Assembly: GCA_031404435.1 (NCBI GenBank) | Contig: JANNHO010000124.1 | Coordinates: 1-20,128, forward strand | Direction of reading: 5' to 3' | Origin: VFMC01 sp031404435 | GTDB taxonomy: Bacteria > Actinomycetota > Acidimicrobiia > Acidimicrobiales > Ilumatobacteraceae | DNA: 20,128 bases | In this document: piece by piece, positions 6,057 to 13,531 of the stretch | Layout of the letters: the number at the start of each line of letters is the position of its first letter | How positions within the stretch are numbered: position 1 is the stretch's first letter | Notes under the pieces: generated by a model | Database searches by the model: none | Told to the model about the DNA's origin: nothing | The model's input: the letters and a program-made list of their open reading frames with translations, nothing else | Made by a program: the position numbers and the translations under genes

Positions 6057-7133
6057 TCACGGGCCGGCTGGGGGTGGCGGGGGTGTCGTGGGTGGCGCGA
6101 CTGTCGGCGGAACGGGAACGGTCACGGGGACCGTGGCGACGGTTGTCGGGCTGACGACGGGCGGTGCGGTCGTCGGAGCCGATCCGCCAATGGTGGTGGT
6201 CGGAGCGGCTGGTCGGGTGGTGGTCGTCGCCCCGCCCGTCGGCGGCAGTGTGGTCGACGGGGTGGTGGTGCGCGGTTTGGTGGATGTCGACGGTCGTCCA
6301 CCGTTCACCGATCCGGCACTGTCGTCGGTGAAGCGCGATTGCAAGCACTCCCCAACCCCTTCGGTTTCGGGGCCGGGGGCGCGGCCGACGTGCAGCGCCA
6401 CCGCCGCGGCAAGCACGGCGCGCCCGGCCGGGCTGAGGTGGATGCCGTCGACGTTGAGCACTTCCGGGCTGTCGGCACTGATCTCGCTCCACTCGAGCAC
6501 GGAGACGTTGTCGTAGACGTCGACGAGCGCCCGCAGCGTGACGTTGACCTCGAGCACCTCGGGCTCGAACTCGGTCACCGTGATGAGCACGACCTGGCCA
6601 TCGCCTACGTCGTTGATCAGCTTGTTCAGCCGACGAAGGTAGTCCTGTTCGTCGCCGCCGTAGTTGGTTCCCAGGAAGACCACGACCACGTCCCAACCGT
6701 CTTTGCCACGTGCAGACCAAACCGTTTGGCCGAAGTCGATCTGCCGGTTGACTTCGGCCTCGACGGCCACGTCCCAACCAAGCGGGACCAGCTGCTTGCA
6801 CATGTCGTTGCTGTATCGCCGAGCAGTGGAGGCCAGCACGGAATCGCCGATCAACAAGATCCGGTTGCCGTCGGCCAGGAACGGTTTCGCCGGTTCGGTC
6901 GTGGGCACCGGTTCGGTAGATTCGGTGGGTCCCGTCGTCGATGTGCTGGTGGCATCGCCAGGCGGCGGAGTGACCGCGGGCAAGTCAGCCGGGAGGGTTC
7001 CGACGCCTTCGACAACCGGCGATGGCGTGGCGACGGGTAGGTCGGCTGTGGTGCCGGGACCGGAGGCGGCGGCCGAACAGGCCACCACGAACACTGCGCT
7101 GAGCGCGCCAAGAACCTCATTACGGAACCGCAT
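6057..7133 (-). CDS. SGNH/GDSL-family hydrolase, lipoprotein with Thr/Pro-rich tail
   Basis: A 358-residue predicted lipoprotein. Lipobox VVAC puts the lipidated cysteine at residue 19. A Thr/Pro/Ser linker (about 20-85) leads to an SGNH hydrolase domain: ILLIGDSVLA with nucleophile Ser98, FLGTNYGG with Asn157, and DGIHLSPAG with Asp229 and His232, so the catalytic residues are present. From about residue 265 to the end the protein is Thr/Pro/Gly repetitive (TTTRP, PTT, PPP runs). Known: the family includes esterases and O-acetyl hydrolases/transferases of cell-envelope polymers. Inferred: an outer-face enzyme acting on envelope glycans or lipids, its tail spanning or threading the wall. The start is ATG 7133, with AATGGT 6 nt upstream (imperfect leaderless box) and no Shine-Dalgarno site. 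A tail on the C-terminal side as well as the linker is unusual. Confidence 0.87.
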   Translation of the reverse strand: MRFRNEVLGALSAVFVVACSAAASGPGTTADLPVATPSPVVEGVGTLPADLPAVTPPPGDATSTSTTGPTESTEPVPTTEPAKPFLADGNRILLIGDSVLASTARRYSNDMCKQLVPLGWDVAVEAEVNRQIDFGQTVWSARGKDGWDVVVVFLGTNYGGDEQDYLRRLNKLINDVGDGQVVLITVTEFEPEVLEVNVTLRALVDVYDNVSVLEWSEISADSPEVLNVDGIHLSPAGRAVLAAAVALHVGRAPGPETEGVGECLQSRFTDDSAGSVNGGRPSTSTKPRTTTPSTTLPPTGGATTTTRPAAPTTTIGGSAPTTAPPVVSPTTVATVPVTVPVPPTVAPPTTPPPPPAGP

Positions 7134-7182
7134 CAGTCGACCATTCGAGCGAATCCAGCGGCGAGAAGCAAGTCACCTCCCA

Positions 7183-7196
7183 CGGGGAGCGCCCCG
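7183..7196 (-). terminator. Possible hairpin after mscL
   Basis: CGGGG (7183-7187) and CCCCG (7192-7196) form a 5-bp GC stem with a 4-nt loop 22 nt beyond the mscL stop. There is no following T run, so this is only a weak terminator candidate. Confidence 0.25.
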
Positions 7197-7217
7197 GGTA
7201 GGGGGACGGGCAGGGGT

Positions 7218-7586
7218 TCAGCGAGCGCGGAGCTGGTCGCGAATCTCGGTCAGCAACTCCACCTCGGTCGGACCGGCGGGGCCATCGACGACATCGTCGG
7301 CGGCCTGCATCGACATGTACGCCTTGACGATCAGGAACAGAATGAATGCGACGAGCACGAAGTTGATTGCCGCCTCGATGACCAGACCGATGCTGATCCG
7401 GGCCGAGCCGATGTCGAAGCCGATCGTGGTGAAGTCGGCCTTGCCGGCGATCGCCCCGACGATCGGGGTGATCACTCCCTTGACGATGGCGTCGACGATC
7501 TTGGTGAAGTACAACGCGAGCACCAAGCCCACGGCGATGGTGACGACGTCGCCACGCTTGATGAAGTTCTTGAAGTCAGCAATCAT
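7218..7586 (-). CDS. mscL: Large-conductance mechanosensitive channel MscL
   Basis: A 122-residue inner-membrane channel that opens under membrane tension and releases solutes on osmotic downshift; it works as a homopentamer. The N-terminus MIADFKNFIKRGDVVTIAVG matches the family's amphipathic first helix and start of TM1 (about 14-42); TM2 is about 67-90 (VIEAAINFVLVAFILFLIVKA), and a C-terminal helix (VELLTEIRDQLRAR) would form the cytoplasmic bundle. Length is slightly below E. coli MscL (136). ATG 7586 has a strong Shine-Dalgarno, AAGGAGAG (7600-7593), 6 nt upstream, unlike most neighbours. It is divergent from the flavoprotein gene. Confidence 0.95.
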   Translation of the reverse strand: MIADFKNFIKRGDVVTIAVGLVLALYFTKIVDAIVKGVITPIVGAIAGKADFTTIGFDIGSARISIGLVIEAAINFVLVAFILFLIVKAYMSMQAADDVVDGPAGPTEVELLTEIRDQLRAR

Positions 7587-7592
7587 GAATGT

Positions 7593-7600
7593 CTCTCCTT
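7593..7600 (-). promoter_or_regulatory. Strong Shine-Dalgarno site of mscL
   Basis: AAGGAGAG on the minus strand, 6 nt before ATG 7586. It is the best ribosome-binding site in the window and implies a real 5' leader for mscL. Confidence 0.75.
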
Positions 7601-7662
7601 GGGAAACGGTCGGGGCGATACTTCCATGAATTCCCCCGAACGGGTGAACTCTGCCAGACCGC

Positions 7663-7668
7663 TAGCGT
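7663..7668 (+). promoter_or_regulatory. -10 element before flavoprotein gene
   Basis: TAGCGT ends 8 nt before ATG 7677, consistent with a leaderless mRNA. It was used to choose this start over ATG 7626, so it is not independent evidence. Confidence 0.4.
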
Positions 7669-7676
7669 CGCGTTCG

Positions 7677-9116
7677 ATGGAAAGAGCCGCGCAGAGTGAT
7701 GAGTACGACCTGATCATCGTCGGCATGGGCTCGGCGGGGATGACCGCCGCCGAGTTTGCCTGCTCGCTCGAACTACGCGTCGCGGTGGTGGAACGCGGCC
7801 GCGTCGGCGGCGACTGCCTGTGGACGGGCTGTGTCCCGTCGAAGACGCTTCTGGCCGCGGCCAAGACAGCGCACACGATCCGCCACGCCGACCGCCACGG
7901 GATAGGTGCCGCCGAGCCGGAAATCGATCTCCATGCAGTCTGGCAACGGATTCGAAGCGTGCAGGCCAGGGTCGCGGCATCCGACGACGACCCGGAGCGG
8001 TACCGGCGGCTGGGCATTCAGCTGATCTACGGCACGGCCCGGGTCACCGGCCCCAACGAGGTCAGCGTCGACGGGTCGCGCCTGCTCACCTCACGGTTCA
8101 TCCTGTTGTGTACCGGCAGCCAGCCCGTCGAACCGGAGATCGCCGGTCTCGCCGAGGTTCCACACCTCACCAGCGAGAACGTGTTCGAGATCGGCAGACC
8201 CCCATCCAGCATGGTGATGCTTGGCGGCGGACCGATTGCCATCGAGCTCGCCCAGGCGTTCACCCGCCTCCGGATCGCCACCACGGTGTTGCAGCAGGGG
8301 CCGGTCATCTTGCCGCGCGACGAGCCGATCCTTTCCGCCATCCTCGCCAAGGTGCTGCGCGACGAAGGGGTCGATCTGCACCTTGGTGCGTCGGCCACGG
8401 CTGTGCGCCGAGATGGCGCCGAGGTCGTGGTGACGGCCACTGTTGCGGTGTCGGGTTCGGGTGCGCCTGCGCCCGCGGAGTTCCGGGCTGCAGGAGTTTT
8501 CGTCGCCGTCGGTCGTCGGCCGAACATCGACGGACTCGGCCTCGGCGATCTCGGTATCGACGTCGGCGACCACGGCATCACCGTCGACGATCGCGGCCGC
8601 ACCACCGTGCGCACCATCTACGCCGTCGGCGATGTCGCCGGTCGCCACCTGTTCACCCACTCGGCCGGTTACGAGGCGGTGCGCGCAGTGCGCGACATGT
8701 TCTTCCCCGGCAAGGGGACCGTCGACGACTTCATCCCCTGGTGCACCTTCACCGATCCCGAGCTCGCCCATGCCGGACTCACGTCTCGCGAGGCCGAGCA
8801 GCGCTTCGGTGACGACGTCGACGTGTGGCGCCTCGACCTCGAACACAACGACCGGGCCCGCGCCGACGACGCAACGGATGGCGCAATCATCATCGTCACC
8901 GCACGCGAGAAGTTGGTCGGCGCGCACATCTTGAGCCCATCGGCCGGAGAGCTGATCCATGAGCTCGCGCTGGCGATCCGCCACGGGATGAAGCTCTCCG
9001 ACCTGGCCAGTCTCGTTCACGTCTACCCGACCCTCGCCACCAGCGTGGGAATGCTCGCCGCCGAGTCGGCCTATGAAAAGGCGCAGCGCTACCGCTGGCT
9101 CGTGAAGCGCCGTTGA
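7677..9116 (+). CDS. Class I flavoprotein disulfide reductase, mercuric-reductase-like
   Basis: A 479-residue FAD/NAD(P)H oxidoreductase of the lipoamide dehydrogenase/mercuric reductase family. FAD-binding GMGSAG (16-21), redox-active pair Cys47-Cys52 in GGDCLWTGCVPSK, NAD(P)-binding GGGPIAIE (183-190), second FAD motif YAVGDVAG (315-322), and a dimerisation domain from about 350. The conserved C-terminal HxHPTxxE region reads HVYPTLATS: the catalytic His is Tyr450 and the partner Glu is absent, so lipoamide dehydrogenase activity is unlikely. It lacks the N-terminal heavy-metal domain and the C-terminal Cys pair of true MerA, and no mer genes are nearby. Its electron acceptor is unknown. 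ATG 7677 is preferred; ATG 7626 would add 17 residues. The downstream lipoprotein gene starts 37 nt later. Confidence 0.88.
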   Translation: MERAAQSDEYDLIIVGMGSAGMTAAEFACSLELRVAVVERGRVGGDCLWTGCVPSKTLLAAAKTAHTIRHADRHGIGAAEPEIDLHAVWQRIRSVQARVAASDDDPERYRRLGIQLIYGTARVTGPNEVSVDGSRLLTSRFILLCTGSQPVEPEIAGLAEVPHLTSENVFEIGRPPSSMVMLGGGPIAIELAQAFTRLRIATTVLQQGPVILPRDEPILSAILAKVLRDEGVDLHLGASATAVRRDGAEVVVTATVAVSGSGAPAPAEFRAAGVFVAVGRRPNIDGLGLGDLGIDVGDHGITVDDRGRTTVRTIYAVGDVAGRHLFTHSAGYEAVRAVRDMFFPGKGTVDDFIPWCTFTDPELAHAGLTSREAEQRFGDDVDVWRLDLEHNDRARADDATDGAIIIVTAREKLVGAHILSPSAGELIHELALAIRHGMKLSDLASLVHVYPTLATSVGMLAAESAYEKAQRYRWLVKRR

Positions 9117-9140
9117 CCCGCCGCAGCCACCCCGCTGTGC

Positions 9141-9146
9141 CAACAT
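9141..9146 (+). promoter_or_regulatory. Weak leaderless-type box before lipoprotein gene
   Basis: CAACAT keeps the A and final T of TANNNT and ends 6 nt before GTG 9153. It is an imperfect match. Confidence 0.25.
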
Positions 9147-9152
9147 CGGTCG

Positions 9153-10379
9153 GTGCCCACAAGTCGCTCACCCCATGCGAGGCGTCGAGCTTGCGTCGGG
9201 GTCGCCGTTGCGGTCATCGTTGCCGGTGGCGCGACGCTCGCCGGATGCACCGCCGACGGGCAGACGGCAACAACGTCATTGGTGCCGCTCGTCGATCCCG
9301 ACGACATCCCTGTCGCCACGATCGCTCCCACGACGACACAGGCCACCAGCAGTGATCCCAACTCGCCGTTGATCCCCGCGATCCCGGAGCTGGAATGCGA
9401 CTACGCCGACATCCTGCCAGGTGGGGAGATCACCTTCGTGGTAGGCGATCGGTTGTTCGGAGCATCGCTCGACGGCTCGGTCGTACGGTGCCTCACGGTG
9501 CTGCAGCCCAACCAACGTGGTCCAGCGAAGTGGTCGCCGCACGGGAATCGGGTGCTGCTCAACGCGGCCACGCTGTTCGATGTGCAGGGTACCCGAGCCA
9601 GCGGCTTCGACGAGTTGAACACCCGCGTGCAGTGGGAGTTCCCGAGCGGCGACGCAGTGTTCGGCCCCACCGCATCGAACCGCACGCTCGTGCGACGAGA
9701 AGCCGTCGATCCCAACCAGCGCACCGAGATCACATTCCTCTCCACCACCGATGCAGCCGTCTCATATCCCGCGGGCGGGGCAACGATCGCCGCCGGACAA
9801 TCAGCCGACGGTGTCGCCGGGGTGTTCATCGCGACGACCGGCGCGGCGCCACGGCCGCTCGTGACCACGTCGGACCCGGCGCTCACCATCAACGACGTCG
9901 CCGCTGACGCGATCGGCGACCTCGTCTACGTACTGTCCGACAACGGAGTGTCGTTCCGTATCCATCAAGTCCAACTGCCCTCGCTCGCCGTGACCGAGGT
10001 CACCTCCGAACAGGCCCCGATCCAGCAGCTCACCACCGGACCGACCAGTCGCGCCGTGGCGTGGAAGGTCGGGTTGTGTAACAACCTGACCGAGACCCGG
10101 GTACGCGACGACCGTACGGCAACCCCGCTCACAGTCGGTCAGGGCACTCCGCTGGAAGGCCAGTCACTGTCACCGGTGGGATGGCTCGACGCAACCCGCC
10201 TGGTGGTTTCGAGCCGACCGCTCGGCTGCGATGGGCCGGCTGATGTGTGGTTCTGGAACCTGCTCGACGGCTCGGCGACGCTGCTGGTGAAGAACGTCGA
10301 GTTCGTCGCCACGCGCACCGTCAACGATCTCGCCGCGCCGCTGTCGATCGACCCCGCCGTCCAACCCCCGGCGATCTGA
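9153..10379 (+). CDS. Predicted lipoprotein with beta-propeller-like repeats
   Basis: A 408-residue exported lipoprotein: basic N-terminus, hydrophobic core (about 14-28), lipobox TLAGC with lipidated Cys32, then a Thr-rich spacer. The rest is rich in short beta strands with recurring features such as KWSPHGNRVLL, GDLVYVLSDNG and GWLDATRLVVSS, which resemble TolB/WD40-like propeller blades. No catalytic motif is visible. A few cysteines (in LECDYAD, VVRCLTV, GLCNNL, LGCDGP) could form extracytoplasmic disulfides. GTG 9153 is the only start that gives a complete signal peptide. It may have a structural or binding role at the cell surface, but I do not recognise the family. It converges on the MFS gene, whose stop is 16 nt away. 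Confidence 0.8.
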   Translation: MPTSRSPHARRRACVGVAVAVIVAGGATLAGCTADGQTATTSLVPLVDPDDIPVATIAPTTTQATSSDPNSPLIPAIPELECDYADILPGGEITFVVGDRLFGASLDGSVVRCLTVLQPNQRGPAKWSPHGNRVLLNAATLFDVQGTRASGFDELNTRVQWEFPSGDAVFGPTASNRTLVRREAVDPNQRTEITFLSTTDAAVSYPAGGATIAAGQSADGVAGVFIATTGAAPRPLVTTSDPALTINDVAADAIGDLVYVLSDNGVSFRIHQVQLPSLAVTEVTSEQAPIQQLTTGPTSRAVAWKVGLCNNLTETRVRDDRTATPLTVGQGTPLEGQSLSPVGWLDATRLVVSSRPLGCDGPADVWFWNLLDGSATLLVKNVEFVATRTVNDLAAPLSIDPAVQPPAI

Positions 10380-10395
10380 TCCGATTCAGGCCTGC

Positions 10396-11802
10396 TCAGA
10401 CCGTGCCGGTCGGCCTGGAGTGTTCCGGTTCGAGGTCTTCGAAGCGGTCGATCCGGCGCAGCGTCGGGAACGCCAGTGCCCAGACACCGACCACGACAAG
10501 GGTGCCGACACCACCACCGATCACCGTCGCCGGCGTGCCGATCGCCTGACCGACAACCCCGCTCTCGAATGCGCCGAGCTCGTTGGAAGCACCGATGAAC
10601 ACGTTCTCCACGGCGAGCACCCGGCCACGCTTTTCATCCGGGGTCACCAAGGGAACGAGCGTGCCGCGGATGAACACACTGATCATGTCGGCCGCGCTGA
10701 GCACGATCAATGCGGCGAACGCGACTGCGTACGAGCGGGTGGTGCCGAGCACGAGAGTCGCCGCGCCGAAAACCCCCACGGCCCAGAACAGCATCGTGCC
10801 GACCTTGCGCCGGACCGGGCGGATGGCGATCAGCACCGCCATGATCGCGGCCCCGATCCCCGGGGCGGCGCGCAACCAGCCGTAGGCCACATCGCCCACC
10901 CCGAGGCGTTCCTCGGCGATCACCGGTAGCAGCGCCACGGCACCGCCGAAGAGCACGGCGAACAGGTCGAGCGAGATCGCCGCGAACAGCACCGGCGTAC
11001 GGCGAATGAAGCGCAACCCTTCGACCGCGGAGTGCAAGCTCGGGCGCTCGTCGGGATCGGGCGGGGCGGGGCTGCGCACGAATCGCAGAGTGAACACCCC
11101 CAGCCAGCCGGCGAAGATCAGCACCGACGATCCGGCATAGGCAACCCACGGATCAACCGCGTACAGGAAGCCCGACGCGGCCGGACCAACAATGATTGCT
11201 GACGTCCACGTTGCCGAGAACAGCGCGATCGTGCGCGGCAACCCGCCTTCGGGGGCCACCATCGGCGGCATCGCCCGCACCGCTGGTGCTTGGAACGCGC
11301 GGGCGATGCCATAGCCGAACGCAATGATGAAAAGTGGCCCCACCGACGTCGGTTCACCAAGGGCGTAGACCAGCAGGGCCACCGAGCTGATCAGCTCACC
11401 ACCGATGGCGATCACCGCTACGACCTTGCGGTTGAACCGGTCGGCGACGCTGCCGGTGACGAGCACGAGCATCACCGCTGGGAGAAACTCGGCGAGGCCG
11501 ATGAAGCCGATGTCGCGCTCGTGGCCGGTCATGTCGAAGGCTTGCTTGCCAAGCGCCGCAGCCTGCAGCGCGACCCCGGCGAAGAGCAAGAAGTTGCTGA
11601 CGAGCAGCCGCCGAACCGGAGAGAAGCGCCACACCTCCAACAGCGAGTACTCACCCGGCGAGTTCACCAGCAGCACCCCGTCACCACCGAGTCTCGCCTG
11701 TGCCGGCGCCGAAACCGGCGACGAAGCCGGCGACGAAGCCGGTGCCGAGCCCTCAGGGGGCGGAGTGGGCGGGGGATTCGACGACACGACGAGCGCCGAC
11801 AC
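10396..11802 (-). CDS. MFS transporter, EntS/DHA3-like exporter family
   Basis: An inner-membrane secondary transporter, about 468 residues from GTG 11802. It resembles the MFS_3/EntS-type branch: conserved FSPVRRLLVSNFLLFAGVAL opening TM1, motif A GSVADRFNRK (117-126), FGYGIARAFQAPAVRAMPP in TM4-5, a central loop with DPDERPSLHSAVEGLRFIRRTP, and LSAADMISVFIRGTLVPL in the second half. About 12 hydrophobic segments are visible. Family members export siderophores, drugs or macrolides; the substrate here cannot be told. The start is uncertain: the frame reaches TTG 11841, with GTG at 11802, 11787, 11679 and 11670, and the first about 50 residues are Pro/Ser/Ala-rich, encoded by a 12-bp repeat. 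The conserved domain starts near nucleotide 11650. Confidence 0.87.
   Translation of the reverse strand: MSALVVSSNPPPTPPPEGSAPASSPASSPVSAPAQARLGGDGVLLVNSPGEYSLLEVWRFSPVRRLLVSNFLLFAGVALQAAALGKQAFDMTGHERDIGFIGLAEFLPAVMLVLVTGSVADRFNRKVVAVIAIGGELISSVALLVYALGEPTSVGPLFIIAFGYGIARAFQAPAVRAMPPMVAPEGGLPRTIALFSATWTSAIIVGPAASGFLYAVDPWVAYAGSSVLIFAGWLGVFTLRFVRSPAPPDPDERPSLHSAVEGLRFIRRTPVLFAAISLDLFAVLFGGAVALLPVIAEERLGVGDVAYGWLRAAPGIGAAIMAVLIAIRPVRRKVGTMLFWAVGVFGAATLVLGTTRSYAVAFAALIVLSAADMISVFIRGTLVPLVTPDEKRGRVLAVENVFIGASNELGAFESGVVGQAIGTPATVIGGGVGTLVVVGVWALAFPTLRRIDRFEDLEPEHSRPTGTV
11702..11749 (-). repeat. Four imperfect 12-bp tandem repeats in MFS N-terminus
   Basis: Plus-strand units GCCGGCGCCGAA, ACCGGCGACGAA, GCCGGCGACGAA and GCCGGTGCCGAG at 11702, 11714, 11726 and 11738. 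They encode the SAPASSPASSPVSAPA stretch on the minus strand. Confidence 0.85.
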
Positions 11803-11961
11803 TAACCGCGCCGTCGCAGCGACCCAATCACCCAACCCCAAGCCAGCTCAAGCCCCCGCTCGCTACCCAGCCGCCCCGGCCGCCCCGGCCGGTCAACGGC
11901 GCATACCCGAGTGACGCACGCCCATCGGAGTATCGAGCGCTCACCCGTCCGGGCCCCCGAC

Positions 11962-12028
11962 ACTCGGATGGTCGGTTCCACACTCGGATGACATACAGGG
12001 ACTCGGATGACATGCAGGGACTCGGATG
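11962..12028 (+). repeat. Four phased ACTCGGATG direct repeats upstream of amidase
   Basis: Identical 9-mers start at 11962, 11982, 12001 and 12020, a period of 19-20 bp or about two helical turns. The two middle units also share the spacer ACATRCAGGG. A near-inverted copy CATCGGAGT lies at 11923-11931. The array ends 39 bp before the amidase start in the 265-bp space shared with the divergent MFS gene. This is the pattern of binding sites on one face of the DNA; the binding protein is unknown. Confidence 0.85.
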
Positions 12029-12067
12029 GTCGGGGGGATCGGGGGTTGGAGGACGTGGTACAACCGG

Positions 12068-13522
12068 ATGATGACTTCGCTTGCTGACGACACCCGCTGG
12101 CTCGATGCCACCGATCAGGCCGCACTCGTGCGTTCGGGAGATGTCTCCGCACCTGAGCTGCTGGAGGCGGCAATCGAGCGGATCGAGGCGCTCGACCCGG
12201 CGCTCAACGCCGTCGTGATCCGCTGGTTCGACCACGCCCGCGACACCGCGTCCAGCGAGTTGCCCGATGGGCCATTCCGGGGTGTGCCGTTCCTCCTCAA
12301 GGATCTGTGGGCCACTTACGCGGGTCAGACGATCAGCAACGGCAACCGCGCCCTAGCCAGGTTGGCTCAGCCGTCGCCCACCGACACCACGCTCGTGTCA
12401 CGGTTCCGTCGCGCCGGTTTCGTCACCGCTGGGCGCACCAACAGCCCCGAGTTCGGCAGTCTGCCCACCACCGAGCCGCTGGCATGGGGGCCAACCCGCA
12501 ACCCGTGGAACCTGGCCCGTTCACCCGGCGGATCGAGCGGCGGCTCGGCTGCCGCGGTCGCAGCGGGCATGGTGCCGATCGCCCACGCCAGTGACGGTGG
12601 CGGATCGATCCGGATACCGGCCTCGTGCTGCGGACTCGTCGGACTGAAACCATCGCAGGGCCGAATCACGCTTGGACCAGCGCGCGACGAGAGCAACCTC
12701 GGCGTCGAGTTGTGCGTCAGTCGATCGGTGCGCGACACCGCGGCGCTGCTCGACGCGGTGCGCGGCCCCGGGGTCGGCGACACGGTGATCGCTCCGGCAC
12801 CACAACGACCGTACCTCGACGAAGTGGGCGCCGACCCTGGCCGTTTGCGGATCGGTCTGCTCGACCACCATCCCTACGGCACACCCGTGCACCACGAGTG
12901 CGCCGAGGCGGCACGCACCACCGCAGCGCTACTGGAGTCGCTCGGCCATCATGTGGAGCCCAGCTTCCCCGAGGCGCTCGCCAATCCGGAGTTCTCCCGC
13001 CGCTTCAGTGCACTGTGGAGCGCCAACATGGGCGTCAGCCTGCGTCGGGTGGCCGAGCAGATCGGCAGGGACCTGGCCGACGACGAGGTGGAACTCGTCA
13101 ACGCTGCTATGGGCGACTTCGCCCGAGACCTCAACGCGGTCGACTATGCGCTGGCGTTGGCTGCCAACGTGGCGTTCCGCCGAGCGGTGCAGCAGTGGTG
13201 GGTTGGCGACGACGACCGGTCGGGTTTCGATCTGTTGCTCACTCCGACGCTCGGCGAGCCCCCGGTTCCGGTCGGGACCTTCGCCAACGACGCCAGTTCA
13301 CCAATGGGGCCAATGGCGCGCGCCGCCGGATACGTGCCGTTCACCCCGGCGTTCAACTCGAGCGGCCAGCCGGCGATCAGCCTGCCGATGCACTGGAGCG
13401 CCGACGGCGTACCCGTCGGGGTGCAACTCGTCGCCGCGTACGGCTGCGAAGACGTGCTGATCCGGGTTGCCGCGCAGTTGGAGCAGGCCCGGCCGTGGCA
13501 CCACCGGCGCCCCGGCGTGTGA
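12068..13522 (+). CDS. Amidase-signature family hydrolase
   Basis: A 484-residue enzyme of the amidase signature family (GatA/FAAH-like), hydrolysing carboxamides with a Ser-cisSer-Lys triad. Seen: Lys78 in FLLKDL, cis-Ser156 in SPGGSSGGSAAA, nucleophile Ser180 in DGGGSIRIPASCCGLVGLKPS. ATG 12068 or 12071 begins the domain; the frame is open to ATG 12026, inside the upstream repeats, which is less likely. Neither a close Shine-Dalgarno nor a leaderless box is present; GGAGGA lies about 15 nt upstream. GatA of the tRNA amidotransferase is unlikely because no gatB/gatC is adjacent. Members include nylon-oligomer, indole-acetamide and aryl-acyl amidases; the substrate is not determinable here. 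It converges with the SDR gene, 9 nt between stops. Confidence 0.9.
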   Translation: MMTSLADDTRWLDATDQAALVRSGDVSAPELLEAAIERIEALDPALNAVVIRWFDHARDTASSELPDGPFRGVPFLLKDLWATYAGQTISNGNRALARLAQPSPTDTTLVSRFRRAGFVTAGRTNSPEFGSLPTTEPLAWGPTRNPWNLARSPGGSSGGSAAAVAAGMVPIAHASDGGGSIRIPASCCGLVGLKPSQGRITLGPARDESNLGVELCVSRSVRDTAALLDAVRGPGVGDTVIAPAPQRPYLDEVGADPGRLRIGLLDHHPYGTPVHHECAEAARTTAALLESLGHHVEPSFPEALANPEFSRRFSALWSANMGVSLRRVAEQIGRDLADDEVELVNAAMGDFARDLNAVDYALALAANVAFRRAVQQWWVGDDDRSGFDLLLTPTLGEPPVPVGTFANDASSPMGPMARAAGYVPFTPAFNSSGQPAISLPMHWSADGVPVGVQLVAAYGCEDVLIRVAAQLEQARPWHHRRPGV

Positions 13523-13531
13523 CGTCGTCGA

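Noticed and set aside
5053..6516. Plus-strand open frame (487 codons) spanning ABC-F, DUF2752 and the SGNH tail
   Set aside because: It crosses three real genes in other frames. Its Val/Gly-rich part is the complement of the Thr/Pro tail.
7677..9116. True mercuric reductase (merA)
   Set aside because: No N-terminal heavy-metal domain, no C-terminal Cys pair and no mer genes nearby.
8091..9146. Minus-strand open frame (351 codons) opposite the flavoprotein gene
   Set aside because: Antisense shadow; the plus strand has full FAD, Cys-pair and NAD motifs.
11962..12028. CRISPR array or replication origin iterons
   Set aside because: Repeats are only 9 bp with 10-11 bp spacers, and no cas, rep or dnaA gene or DnaA boxes are nearby; promoter-type binding sites fit better.
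12068..13522. GatA subunit of tRNA amidotransferase
   Set aside because: No adjacent gatB/gatC, and the sequence around the signature fits general amidases equally well.
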